Positions 51,931 through 60,533 are shown, numbered from the stretch's first letter. The stretch: 64,000 nt of DNA from DASQEH01 sp038239485 (GCA_038239485.1 JBBSET010000005.1:20155-84154); one strand, 5' to 3'. Program-made: numbers and translations. Notes: a model not told the origin generated them from the letters alone.

Positions 51931-52232
51931 AGGTCAGGCCTCGGACCCGCTGCACCGACATCGATGGACCCTGCGGAGTGGATAGTGCCGACGCGTGGCC
52001 CCGATCAGCACAGGACATCCTGGCCACGGTTCATCGGCAGCCAAGCCATCGCCCGGCACGGATGACAGGTCGGCGACGCAGCGCGGCAGCGCGTCGCGTC
52101 AGGGAGCTGCCACCCAGTGCTGGACCTTGCCTGCGTCGGGGCACGAGAGACCCAGCAGAGCGCGCAGCGTCGTCGACGTGCCCGAGCGGGCGTAGGACGG
52201 AACGGATTCGGTGGCGGCGTCCCCGCGAGGGC

Positions 52233-52490
52233 TCAGACGTCCTCGGCCGCGGGCCGGCCCTGCTCGAAGACGCCCTCGCCGGCCTCGTTCTGGCCCTGGT
52301 CGAAGACGCCCTGACCTTCGGGCTCCGCATGACCCTGGTCGAAGACGCCTTGGCCGTGCTCACCGTCGAGATGCTCGTGTCCCTGCTCGAAGACTCCCTC
52401 GCTGTAGGCCGCTGGCTTGCGAGGTGCCGGGGTGGTGGCGGCTTGCTCGGGGGTGTTCTCCGCCATGGTCTCGTCGCTCTGATCCGTCAT
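52233..52490 (-). CDS. Small acidic repeat protein with four GVF(E/D)QG motifs
   Basis: 85 aa, unrecognised. After a polar leader (MTDQSDETMAENTPEQ...) come GVFEQG at 32-37, GVFDQG at 48-53, GVFDQG at 61-66 and GVFEQG at 73-78, with Glu/His/Gly-rich spacers of 6-10 residues. No membrane segment and no Cys. The regular Phe-Gln-Gly spacing suggests a linear binding motif array rather than a folded domain. ATG 52490 has GAGAGGG 8 nt upstream. Divergent from the GAF kinase; an AGGGCC...GGCCCT inverted repeat (52544-52564) lies between them. Confidence 0.65.
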   Translation of the reverse strand: MTDQSDETMAENTPEQAATTPAPRKPAAYSEGVFEQGHEHLDGEHGQGVFDQGHAEPEGQGVFDQGQNEAGEGVFEQGRPAAEDV

Positions 52491-52653
52491 GGTGATGCCC
52501 TCTCTGTCGGAGCCGCCACGGGTGAACTCCTTCGTCAACTGTCAGGGCCCATCCAACTGGCCCTGTACCCAGTGGACGCCCGTGCGCGACTGCGGTCAAG
52601 GGGACAACTGCCCGAACCGTCGTGACCTTCGGCTCTGGATCAGAGCTGGGGCA

Positions 52654-52659
52654 TACGCT
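52654..52659 (+). promoter_or_regulatory. -10 box (TACGCT) for the GAF kinase gene
   Basis: TACGCT ends 6 nt before the GTG start, which supports that start and a leaderless message. Confidence 0.45.
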
Positions 52660-52665
52660 TCCAGA

Positions 52666-54384
52666 GTGACGACCGAGGAGGAGCCGCTCGCCGGGCTCCT
52701 CCGTGCGGTGCTGGTGCGGGTCGAGGACCTGGTCGCCGCGGAGGAGCGGGTCAGGTCCTTGCTCGACGCCGTTACCGCGGTGGCCGGTGACCTGGATCTG
52801 CATGCCACCCTCGAGCGGATCGTCGCGGCTGCGGCCGGGCTGGCAGACGCGGAGTACGCCGCCCTGGGAGTGATCCACCCGAGCGGGGAGGGTCTGGTCG
52901 ACTTCATCACTGTCGGTATGACGGACCAGATGGTGGCGGGGATCGGAGCCCAGCCTCGAGGTCACGGAATACTGGGGCTGATCATCGAGGAGCCCCAGTC
53001 GCTGCGCCTCCACGACCTGACCGATCATCCCGCGTCGTTCGGCATCCCGGCCCACCACCCACCTATGCGGTCGTTCCTCGGGGTGCCGGTCCGCGCACGC
53101 AGCCTGGTCTTCGGCAACCTCTACCTGACCGACAAGCTGGGCGGTGGCGACTTCACGCCCGAGGACGAGCAGGCAATCATCGCCCTGGCCGCTGCCGCCG
53201 GTATCGCCATCGAGAACGCGCGGCTCTTCGAGCGCCTGTCGCGCCGAGAGCGCTGGCTCGAGGGAACCTCGGAGATCCAACAGGCGCTGCTCGGGCGTGT
53301 CGACATCGCGGCGGCGCTCGGGCTGATCGCCGAACGAGCCCGCGACATGGCCGGTGCTGACCTATGCGTGATCGTGCTCGAACAGGACGACGGGGCGTTG
53401 AAGGTGGTGGCGGTGGCCGGTACCCGGGAGGACCTGCTCTTCACGTCGCTGCCGCGGAGCGGTTCGCTGTCCGATGTCGTCGAGCACGGTGCCACCGTCC
53501 TTCTCGTCGAGGGGGTCCGGCTGCCAGGCCTGGAGGACCTGGACTCAGCCCTGCTTGTCCCCTTCACCGGTCCGGGCGGAGCAGGTGGCACCCTCCTGGT
53601 GGGTAGCGGTGACGACGCGACAGCGCGAGCACTGGACGAGGACGACATCCAGGCGCTGCGAGGATTCGCCGCGCAGGCGGCACTGGGAGTGGACCGCGCC
53701 CAAGCCCAGGAGGACCGCGCCGCCCTGGCCCTGCTGGCCGACCGGGACCGGATCGCCCGCGACCTGCACGACGTCGTGATCCAACGGCTGTTCGCCACCG
53801 GTCTGACCCTTCAGAGCCTGGCCCGGCGGCCGGAGAACGCCACGATGACGGATCCGCTGACGGCGATGGTGGACGATCTGGACGCCACCATCCGTGACAT
53901 CCGCGGCACGATCTTCGAGCTCGGCCGCGATGGGGCGGGCAGCGACCTCAAGAGTCAGATCAGCGCAGTGGTGTCCGCTGCCGAGCCGCTGCTCAAGACC
54001 AGACCTCGGATCGAGTTCGTCGGGCCTGTCGACGCTGCGGTCCCGGACTTCATCCGGCCGCATCTGATGGCGGTCGTGGTGGAGGCGCTGTCGAATGTCG
54101 GACGCCATGCCGATGCGACGCGGGTCAGCGTGACCGTGACGATCGAGTCGACGGATCCGCCGGTGGTGGCGGTCGAGGTCGCGGATGACGGCCAGGGCTT
54201 CTCCGCCGGGAGCGGCGGGAACGGCCTGCGGAACATGCGCGATCGAGCCAGCGATCTGGGCGGCAGCTGTGACGTCGTCACGGGGCTCGACCAGGGTACG
54301 ACGATCCGGTGGGCGGTGCCGCTGGGTCAGGTCTTGGTCGCCAGCAGCGCCGACGAGGCCGACCACGGGCCGCCGTACCAGTAG
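52666..54384 (+). CDS. GAF-GAF histidine kinase (DosS/DevS-like)
   Basis: 572 aa soluble kinase. GAF-A (about residues 40-200) contains IPAHHPPMRSFLGVPV at 128-142, which is the segment carrying the proximal haem His in mycobacterial DevS/DosT. GAF-B spans about 210-350. HisKA_3 has phospho-acceptor His368 in ARDLHDVVIQRLFATGL, and the HATPase has VVEALSNVGRHADA and VADDGQGF. Partner: the NarL-type regulator at 50.6 kb, although two genes on the other strand separate them. Oxygen, NO or redox sensing through haem is inferred. The last about 18 codons overlap the 3' end of the next gene. Confidence 0.92.
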   Translation: MTTEEEPLAGLLRAVLVRVEDLVAAEERVRSLLDAVTAVAGDLDLHATLERIVAAAAGLADAEYAALGVIHPSGEGLVDFITVGMTDQMVAGIGAQPRGHGILGLIIEEPQSLRLHDLTDHPASFGIPAHHPPMRSFLGVPVRARSLVFGNLYLTDKLGGGDFTPEDEQAIIALAAAAGIAIENARLFERLSRRERWLEGTSEIQQALLGRVDIAAALGLIAERARDMAGADLCVIVLEQDDGALKVVAVAGTREDLLFTSLPRSGSLSDVVEHGATVLLVEGVRLPGLEDLDSALLVPFTGPGGAGGTLLVGSGDDATARALDEDDIQALRGFAAQAALGVDRAQAQEDRAALALLADRDRIARDLHDVVIQRLFATGLTLQSLARRPENATMTDPLTAMVDDLDATIRDIRGTIFELGRDGAGSDLKSQISAVVSAAEPLLKTRPRIEFVGPVDAAVPDFIRPHLMAVVVEALSNVGRHADATRVSVTVTIESTDPPVVAVEVADDGQGFSAGSGGNGLRNMRDRASDLGGSCDVVTGLDQGTTIRWAVPLGQVLVASSADEADHGPPYQ

Positions 54385-55049
54385 CCTGGCCCGAGGCCCC
54401 GGACCTTCACATCGTGCTGGTCGGCCGCGACCCGCTGGTAGTCCTTGACATGCCGGAAGTCGACGATGACGAGGCGTCCGCCTGGGCGCAGCACCCTCAG
54501 CGCCTCGCGGACGGCGGTCTCGCGTCCGACTGCGGACGCAATGTTGTGTACGGCGAGTGCGCTGGTCACGACGTCGAAGGTGCCGTCCTCGTAAGGAAGC
54601 TTCGTCATGTCCCCTGTGTCGAGCCGCACCCTGTCTGCGACACCCGCGGCGGCGGCATTGCCCTCGGCCACCTCCGGGCTGTTTCCACTCTGGTCCTGAC
54701 TACGCCACAGGTCGATCCCGACGGCTGTACCGCGGGGCAGACGCTCTGCAGCCGTGACCAGGACCGCACCCCTCCCGCAGCCCAGGTCGAGCAGCGACTC
54801 GTCACCTCGGAGGTTCAGGTCGTCGAGCAGGCGCGACCAGATGCGGAGCTTTCCCCAGATCGTGGTGTAGAGGAAGATCGCCGCCTGAAGCAGGAAGACC
54901 AGGGCCACGGCCAACCAGACGACGTCGGTGGTGATGATCCCGATCACGGCGAAGACCACGGTCGCCGCGATGAACGACAAGGGCACGTACGGCGCCTCTA
55001 TCCCGTAACGCAGCATCCCCGCAGACCTCGGCACAGCGCTGCTGGACAT
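54327..55049 (-). CDS. Membrane-anchored SAM-dependent methyltransferase
   Basis: 240 aa. Two N-terminal transmembrane helices (about residues 22-45 and 45-68: VPLSFIAATVVFAVIGIITT, VVWLAVALVFLLQAAIFLY), then a Rossmann methyltransferase with motif I LLDLGCGRGAVLV, GIDLW, DVVTSALAVHNI and LRPGGRLVIVDF. The substrate is probably membrane-associated. Its 3' end overlaps the kinase gene by 58 bp. Same strand as the four genes upstream of it (higher coordinates). Confidence 0.85.
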   Translation of the reverse strand: MSSSAVPRSAGMLRYGIEAPYVPLSFIAATVVFAVIGIITTDVVWLAVALVFLLQAAIFLYTTIWGKLRIWSRLLDDLNLRGDESLLDLGCGRGAVLVTAAERLPRGTAVGIDLWRSQDQSGNSPEVAEGNAAAAGVADRVRLDTGDMTKLPYEDGTFDVVTSALAVHNIASAVGRETAVREALRVLRPGGRLVIVDFRHVKDYQRVAADQHDVKVRGLGPGYWYGGPWSASSALLATKT

Positions 55050-55223
55050 GGCACCATCACTTTCTGGATCGGTATGCGGGTTGATTGCGGCAGGTCCCGT
55101 GGGTCGCCTTCGGGTGCCAAAGCGTACGCGACGCGAAGGTCTGGGGGCTGTGCGGACCGGGTCGAAACTCTGGCGGCCCGTAGCGAGCCGGTGCGCCAGA
55201 TCGGGTCTAGGAGTGTTGGCAGT

Positions 55224-55862
55224 TCATCGGTTGAAGGCGAACAGCTCCCGGCCGAGTACCAGTGGGGCGGGGTCTCCACGGAACCTGTGGGCGCCGACGG
55301 AGAAGAGCACGTCGTCGGGAGCGATGAACTCCACCTCGTCGAAGCCGGCCTCGCTCAGCCAGCTGCGAATCGTCGGCGTGAGGTCGGGGTTGCGACGATG
55401 GCGGGTCCACACGACCAGAGCGTCGCGCCGGCACAGCTGCGGGAGGGAGGTGACCACCCTGCGGGCATCGTCGTCACTCACGTTGCCGAAAACCCCACAC
55501 ATCAGCACCAGATCGGCCGGGACCGCACTCTCGTAGGCGTCGCTCGCACCGGCGTCGGTGTTCAGCACCGAGATGGACGGGAGTCCCAGGCGGCGGGTCT
55601 CATCACTCGCTCTGCTGGCGAGGACGGGGTCCATCTCCACCAGAGTCCCCGTGACGCGGTCTGCGTCGGCTCGTCCAGCGAGAACGCCCAGCAGGTCGCG
55701 GCCGTCTCCGGCACAGGCGCTGACGACGGTCACCGGCCGCGGCGCGGTCGCGCCAAGCCAGTCGTCGATCAGCTTTCGGACCACACGCAGCCGGCGAGAC
55801 ATCGGCGAGTCGTCGTCTTCATACGACTTGTGCCACGCTGACCAGTCTGTGGGTGACGACAC
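55224..55862 (-). CDS. SAM-dependent methyltransferase-like protein
   Basis: 212 aa. Opening WSAWHKSYEDDDSPMSRRLRVVRKLIDDWL, then a variant motif I VVSACAGDGRDLLGVL, acidic VEMDP, DLVLMCGVFGNV and a C-terminal sheet. This matches a family of actinobacterial methyltransferases with CAGDGRD in place of DxGxGxG. Acceptor unknown. It lies 32 bp downstream of the split-barrel gene and is likely co-transcribed with it. Confidence 0.78.
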   Translation of the reverse strand: MSSPTDWSAWHKSYEDDDSPMSRRLRVVRKLIDDWLGATAPRPVTVVSACAGDGRDLLGVLAGRADADRVTGTLVEMDPVLASRASDETRRLGLPSISVLNTDAGASDAYESAVPADLVLMCGVFGNVSDDDARRVVTSLPQLCRRDALVVWTRHRRNPDLTPTIRSWLSEAGFDEVEFIAPDDVLFSVGAHRFRGDPAPLVLGRELFAFNR

Positions 55863-55894
55863 CGGCCCAGGTTCTCATGCCGTCGTGGACAGGC

Positions 55895-56314
55895 TCACGA
55901 GATCTCTCGGCCGGTGACCCGCCTCGGCGTGATCCGGATGAACAGGTTGCGTGAGCCCGGCGCCCACGCGTCGACCAGGCCACCTGCCCGCAGCCGGGTG
56001 GATTCGTCGACATCCTCGACCGGCATGGCGTGTCCGACGACCAGCACGCTCCACCCGAACCTCACCGCGGGCTCGAGGTCGTCGACCTCGAAGGCCATCG
56101 GTCCGACAGCGTGCTCCGCGAGCAGCGTGTACGACGTGGTCCTGATGACGATCGACTCGCCGTCGACCACATAGTTGACGGGGATGATCGTCGGGCCTTC
56201 CTCGGTGCAAAGGGCCACCCGCCCGACCACTGCCGTCGCGAGCCGGCGGAAGCACTCCGCAGAGTCCAGCTCAGTGATCGACCCGCGTTCTGCGGGAACC
56301 TCCTGGACTGCCAT
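55895..56314 (-). CDS. Pyridoxamine 5'-phosphate oxidase-like split-barrel protein
   Basis: 139 aa from ATG 56314 (GAGAGAGG upstream); 56344 and 56338 are alternatives. FMN/F420-binding split barrel: LDSAECFRRLATAVVGRVALC, TIIPVNYVVDGESIVIRTT, and VLVVGHAMPVED. Proteins of this type are common in actinobacterial stress regulons, where they act as flavin- or F420-linked reductases. A GGGGCCAAGGACCCC dyad lies about 67 bp upstream of the start. Confidence 0.85.
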   Translation of the reverse strand: MAVQEVPAERGSITELDSAECFRRLATAVVGRVALCTEEGPTIIPVNYVVDGESIVIRTTSYTLLAEHAVGPMAFEVDDLEPAVRFGWSVLVVGHAMPVEDVDESTRLRAGGLVDAWAPGSRNLFIRITPRRVTGREIS

Positions 56315-56373
56315 GGCCAACCTCTCTCGAACCTTCATCCCCAAGGCTCACTCGACACGATCCCTCAACGCCA

Positions 56374-56388
56374 GGGGCCAAGGACCCC
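56374..56388 (-). promoter_or_regulatory. DosR-box-like dyad upstream of the split-barrel gene
   Basis: GGGGCCAAGGACCCC, an imperfect inverted repeat with G3-4 and C4 arms, centred about 67 bp upstream of the start. It resembles the site in front of usp but with different central spacing. Confidence 0.42.
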
Positions 56389-56422
56389 CGCGTGTACGCC
56401 GATGGTCCCGAGCCGAGTGGCA

Positions 56423-56755
56423 TCACCCGGCTCGGGACGGCTGGATCTCCGCCATCGCTGACCAACCGTCCGCCGCCACGTTGACGTTGATGATGGACGG
56501 TGTCTGCGAGATCAGGTCCGGGCCTGCTGCGACGAAGGCCTTGAAGTGGTCGGACCCCACGTGCTCCTTCCCGGCGTCGTCGGACGCGAACGACTCGAGC
56601 AGCACGAACTCCAGCGGGTCCTCCAGACTCCTCGACCACTCGAAGAAGATGTTGCCCGGCTCGTCGCGGACAGCCTTGGTGAAGGTGTCGGTGGCAACCG
56701 TCCAGTCGTCGATCTTGTCGGCACGAACGGGGAACTTGACGACGATGAAGATCAT
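56423..56755 (-). CDS. YgiN-type antibiotic biosynthesis monooxygenase (quinol monooxygenase-like)
   Basis: 110 aa dimeric ferredoxin-like fold: MIFIVVKFPVRADKIDDWTVATDTFTKAV, GNIFFEWSRSLEDPLEFVLLESFASDDAGKEHVGSDHFKAF, with His in SDHF near the usual pocket. Family members oxidise quinols or degrade haem without a metal cofactor. Start ATG 56755; an upstream extension adds unrelated residues. It lies between glutamate decarboxylase and the split-barrel gene, all on the minus strand. Confidence 0.85.
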   Translation of the reverse strand: MIFIVVKFPVRADKIDDWTVATDTFTKAVRDEPGNIFFEWSRSLEDPLEFVLLESFASDDAGKEHVGSDHFKAFVAAGPDLISQTPSIINVNVAADGWSAMAEIQPSRAG

Positions 56756-56865
56756 GGCGGCTTCCTTCGGCTCGGGGGCGTCATCATTCGGCCCGGTACG
56801 AAAGTAGAGCAACGCCATCGGCGGTGCAACGCAGCCTGGGTCGTCCCCGGCTCACCCGCATGCCG

Positions 56866-58263
56866 TCAGTGGCGGAATCCTGACGGTCCTGTCGCCTTGC
56901 CCGTCCGGGTGTCGCTGTCGAGCCGCTCGACCGCCGAGCGGAGGTCGCTCAGGAAGACATCGGCGAGATCCTGGCTGAAGCCGTTGCGGCACACGACCCG
57001 TAGCACCGAGAGGTCTTGGCGGTCGGCCGGAAAGGAGTACGCCGGCACCTGCCAGCCGCGTTCGCGCAGCGCGCGGGACAGGGCGAACACATCCCAGCTG
57101 GTGACAGCATCGGTGGTCGTGAAGGCGAAGACCGGCAGCTCGTCGCCGCGCGAGATCAGCTCGAACTGGGGCATCGAGCCGATCTCGCCTGCCAGTGTCG
57201 TCGCGACGTCGCGAGCCGCCTGCTGGACAGCCCGGTAGCCACTGCGGCCCAGCCGGAAGAACGTGTAGTACTGGGCCACCACCTCCGAGCCCGGGCGGGA
57301 GAAGTTGAGCGCGAAGGTAGGCATGTTGCCGCCCAAGTAGTTCACGTTGAAGATCAGCTCCTGAGGGAGCGCGTCGGCGTCGCGCCACAGCACCCAGCCG
57401 ACGCCGGGATACACCAGCCCGTACTTGTGGCCGGAGGTGTTGATCGAGGCGACACGGGGAAGTCGGAAGTCCCAGACCAGCTCCTCGTCCAGGAACGGCG
57501 CGATCATGGCACCCGACGCACCGTCGACATGGATCGGCACGTCCGGGCCGCCCTCGCCCGCAAGCCGGTCGAGGGCACCGGCGATGTCGGCGACAGGCTC
57601 GTAGCTGCCGTCGAAGGTCGATCCCAGGATCGCCACCACGCCGATGGTGTCCTCGTCGCATCGGGCCACCGCCTGCTCCGCGTCGAGGTGGAAGCGGTCG
57701 CCGGCCATCGGTACGATCCGCGCCTCGACGTCCCAATAGCGGCAGAACTTCTCCCAGCACACCTGGACGTTGGCTCCCATCACCAGGTTGGGGCGTCGGC
57801 TGCGGTCACCGACACGGGCCGCCCACCGCCGTTGCAGGGCCAGCCCTGCCAGCATGCACGCCTCGCTGGAACCCGTTGTCGAGCACCCGGTCGCCTGGTC
57901 GGGGTAGGGGGCGTTCCACAGGTCGGCAAGGATCGCGACGCACCGGCGCTCGAGCTCGGCAGTCTGGGGATACTCGTCCTTGTCGATCATGTTCTTGTCG
58001 ACGCTGTCGGCCATCAGCTGGCGAGCCTGCGGCTCCATCCACGTCGTGACGAAGGTGGCCAGGTTGAGCCGGGCGCTGCCGTCGAGCAGCAGCTCGGCGT
58101 GGATGAGCTCGTACGCGACGTCGGCCGGAACGGGATCGTCGGCCAGCCTGTCCTTGGGCGGTGAGAGTCGGCTCGCCAGCGCCGGGTTGGCTTCGGTGAG
58201 CACGGGGTTGGAGCTACGGGTCGGTGTCGACCCACTCGGGGCGGTGCCGCGGTGCAGTGACAT
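56866..58263 (-). CDS. gad: Glutamate decarboxylase
   Basis: Converts glutamate to GABA and CO2, consuming a proton. 465 aa PLP fold type I. PLP Lys280 in INTSGHKYGLVYPG, the PLP-binding GSSEACMLAGLA, and IHVDGASGAMIAPF with the Asp that holds the pyridine nitrogen. Full length compared with GadB. ATG start with TAGTGT 6 nt upstream on its strand. A class II glutamine amidotransferase is divergent from it and could supply glutamate (inference). Confidence 0.95.
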   Translation of the reverse strand: MSLHRGTAPSGSTPTRSSNPVLTEANPALASRLSPPKDRLADDPVPADVAYELIHAELLLDGSARLNLATFVTTWMEPQARQLMADSVDKNMIDKDEYPQTAELERRCVAILADLWNAPYPDQATGCSTTGSSEACMLAGLALQRRWAARVGDRSRRPNLVMGANVQVCWEKFCRYWDVEARIVPMAGDRFHLDAEQAVARCDEDTIGVVAILGSTFDGSYEPVADIAGALDRLAGEGGPDVPIHVDGASGAMIAPFLDEELVWDFRLPRVASINTSGHKYGLVYPGVGWVLWRDADALPQELIFNVNYLGGNMPTFALNFSRPGSEVVAQYYTFFRLGRSGYRAVQQAARDVATTLAGEIGSMPQFELISRGDELPVFAFTTTDAVTSWDVFALSRALRERGWQVPAYSFPADRQDLSVLRVVCRNGFSQDLADVFLSDLRSAVERLDSDTRTGKATGPSGFRH

Positions 58264-58269
58264 GTGACG

Positions 58270-58275
58270 ACACTA
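58270..58275 (-). promoter_or_regulatory. -10 box (TAGTGT) for gad
   Basis: On the minus strand TAGTGT ends 6 nt before the ATG, consistent with a leaderless transcript. Confidence 0.42.
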
Positions 58276-58339
58276 TGTCGGCGCCGCGGCGAACTCGGTG
58301 AAGCTAGCCTGCTCCTCGAGAGCGAGGCGGTGACGAGAC

Positions 58340-59224
58340 ATGTGCAGATTGTTCGGTCTCCATGCTGGGCCGAGGCCGGTGGCGGCCACCTTCTGGCTGC
58401 TGGACGCGGCGGACAGCCTGGCTGCCCAGAGCCATCGCAACCCCGATGGCGCCGGCATCGGGGTCTTCGGGACGGACGGGTCGCCGCGCGTGGACAAGCA
58501 GCCGATCGCGGCCTGGCAGGACCCGGAGTTCGCCACCGCGGCGCGTGAGCTGCGCGCGACCACCTTCGTGGCCCACGTCCGGTACGCCAGCACCGGAGCC
58601 CACCTCCTCGCCAACACGCATCCGTTCCTCCAGGACGCCCGGATCTTCGCGCACAACGGTGTCGTGCTGGGGCTGTCCGAGCTCGACGCCCACCTCGCCG
58701 ACCTCGGTGCCTCGGACCTCGTGGGGGGCGACACCGACAGCGAACGCATCTTCGCGCTGATCACGGTCGAGACCCGCCGGCACGACGGTGACGTGGCGGC
58801 GGGGCTCGCAACCGCGCTCGGGTGGGTCGCTGAGCATCTTCCCGTGTACGCCCTCAACCTGGTGCTGGCGACCGCGACGGATCTGTGGGCGTTGCGATAC
58901 CCCGCCACACATGAGCTCTACGTGCTGGAACGGCCGTCTGGAGCCCCAGGCAACCGTGGGGACCTCGAAGCGACCAGCGGCCGGATCAGCGCCAGGTCGT
59001 CGGAGCTTGCCGATGCCGGGTCCGTCCTCGTGGCCAGCGAGCCCATGGACGACGACCCCGGATGGCGGCTGCTCGACTCCGGCGAGCTGGTCCACGTCGG
59101 TCCCGACCTGAGCGTCGACGCGCGCCGGGCATTCGGCTCGGAGCCGCGACACCTCCTCAGGCTCGCCGACCTGGACCCGGCGGCCGCCGCGTCGCAGCAC
59201 CCGGGTCCGCCAGGGGCCGGGTGA
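58340..59224 (+). CDS. Class II glutamine amidotransferase domain protein
   Basis: 294 aa Ntn-hydrolase. The catalytic Cys is residue 2 (MCRLFGLHAG). HRNPDGAGIG, AHVRYAST and NTHPFLQDARIFAHNG are typical of YafJ/EgtC-like enzymes, which hydrolyse gamma-glutamyl bonds. No synthetase domain. Start ATG with GAGCGAGG upstream; Met removal exposes the Cys. EgtC acts in ergothioneine synthesis, but no egt genes are nearby, so the substrate is open. Confidence 0.85.
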   Translation: MCRLFGLHAGPRPVAATFWLLDAADSLAAQSHRNPDGAGIGVFGTDGSPRVDKQPIAAWQDPEFATAARELRATTFVAHVRYASTGAHLLANTHPFLQDARIFAHNGVVLGLSELDAHLADLGASDLVGGDTDSERIFALITVETRRHDGDVAAGLATALGWVAEHLPVYALNLVLATATDLWALRYPATHELYVLERPSGAPGNRGDLEATSGRISARSSELADAGSVLVASEPMDDDPGWRLLDSGELVHVGPDLSVDARRAFGSEPRHLLRLADLDPAAAASQHPGPPGAG

Positions 59225-59353
59225 GGCGCGGCAGACGGACTCAGCCTGCTCGTTTCCTCTCGTCGCAGCTGTCGATGTCCGCAAGGTAGACAGCATCGCT
59301 GCCTCGATCTTATCGGCGGAGGCGACCTCGCGACATGCGAGGGAGCTTGCGGC

Positions 59354-60403
59354 CTACGCCTGTGGTGGCCCCACCGAGCCACGTTCGTGCACGGGCATCG
59401 GTACGCGCACGACCGGGCCGGTCCGTGCGCCTGAGAGGAGCAGGTCGACCGCTCGACGCCCCAGCTCGAAGTGGGGGATCGCGACGCTCGTCAACTGGGG
59501 TCGTAGCCACGACGCGAGGTCGGAGTCGTCGAAGGACACGATCGACACGGCATCCGGGATCGCGAGGCCGACGTCTGCGAGGGCCTGATAGCAACCGAAC
59601 GCGACCCGGTCGTTGAGGCAGATCAGCGCTTTCGGGCGCTGGCCGGCCGCCAGGAACGCACGGACCGCGGCATAGCTGTCGTGCGGCCACCACAGGGTGT
59701 CGATCCGTCCGGCGAGCTGTGCCCCCGCCATCGACAGCGCGTCGTTGATCCCCGTCGAGCGCTCGGCGGCGGCGATGACGTGCGCCGGCGTCTCGCCGAC
59801 CAGGTAGATGCCGTCGCGGTGCCCTGCATGCAGCAGCACGCCCGCGGCTGCCGCGCCCGCTGCGTACTCGTCAGGTACGACCGCGGGGATCCCGCGGACC
59901 TTGCTCACACAGTTCAGCAGGACCACCGGATGGCCCCGCAAGACCTGCGACAGTCGAGCTTCCCGGGTGTGCATCGCCGCATAGATGAAGCCGTCGACCC
60001 CTCGATCGAGCATGCTGTGGATGAGCTGCTCCTCGAGCTTGTGGTCACCCTCGCTCTCGCCGACAAGGATCAGTCGCTCGGCGCGCACGGCGGTGGCCAT
60101 GCTTCCCCGGATCAGATCGCCCGCGTACGGTTCCGTCGCGACCACGTCGGAGATCAGGCCGATCGTTTGTGACAGGTTCGTCCGCAATCCACGCGCCAGC
60201 AGGCTCGGCCGATACCCGAGCTCACGGGCGGCCCGGATGACCCGCTCCGCGGCTTCGGCAGAGATCCGCATGTCCTGGCGGCCACTCGTGACGAAGGAGG
60301 CCGTCGTGCGCGAGACGCCTGCCCTCGCTGCGACGTCCTGGAGAGTCACCCGGGCAGGCGTCACACGCGTGTCCTCATGCTCGCTGCCAGGACTGGTCGT
60401 CAC
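59354..60403 (-). CDS. LacI family transcriptional repressor
   Basis: 349 aa. N-terminal LacI helix-turn-helix (VTLQDVAARAGVSRTTASFVTSG) with hinge helix (AAERVIRAARELGYRPSLLARGL), then a periplasmic-binding-protein-like sensor domain (about 70-349). Divergent from an alpha-glucoside ABC operon, so it most likely represses that operon and responds to a glucoside (inference). GTG start with GCGAGG upstream. Confidence 0.93.
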   Translation of the reverse strand: MTTSPGSEHEDTRVTPARVTLQDVAARAGVSRTTASFVTSGRQDMRISAEAAERVIRAARELGYRPSLLARGLRTNLSQTIGLISDVVATEPYAGDLIRGSMATAVRAERLILVGESEGDHKLEEQLIHSMLDRGVDGFIYAAMHTREARLSQVLRGHPVVLLNCVSKVRGIPAVVPDEYAAGAAAAGVLLHAGHRDGIYLVGETPAHVIAAAERSTGINDALSMAGAQLAGRIDTLWWPHDSYAAVRAFLAAGQRPKALICLNDRVAFGCYQALADVGLAIPDAVSIVSFDDSDLASWLRPQLTSVAIPHFELGRRAVDLLLSGARTGPVVRVPMPVHERGSVGPPQA

Positions 60404-60413
60404 TCGACCTCGC

Positions 60414-60426
60414 TATCCGTCGGATA
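60414..60426. promoter_or_regulatory. Palindrome near the LacI gene start
   Basis: TATCCG-T-CGGATA, perfect 6-bp arms, 11 bp upstream of the LacI GTG. Possible autoregulatory operator. Confidence 0.4.
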
Positions 60427-60533
60427 ACAAGTGTCGCGGGTGGAAGGTGATAGCGCCATGTGAGGGACACGGTTCCGGAACGTGACGGTCAGATGCTTGA
60501 CACATCAGGTGCCGGGGGTGGAGTCTGGCGTCG

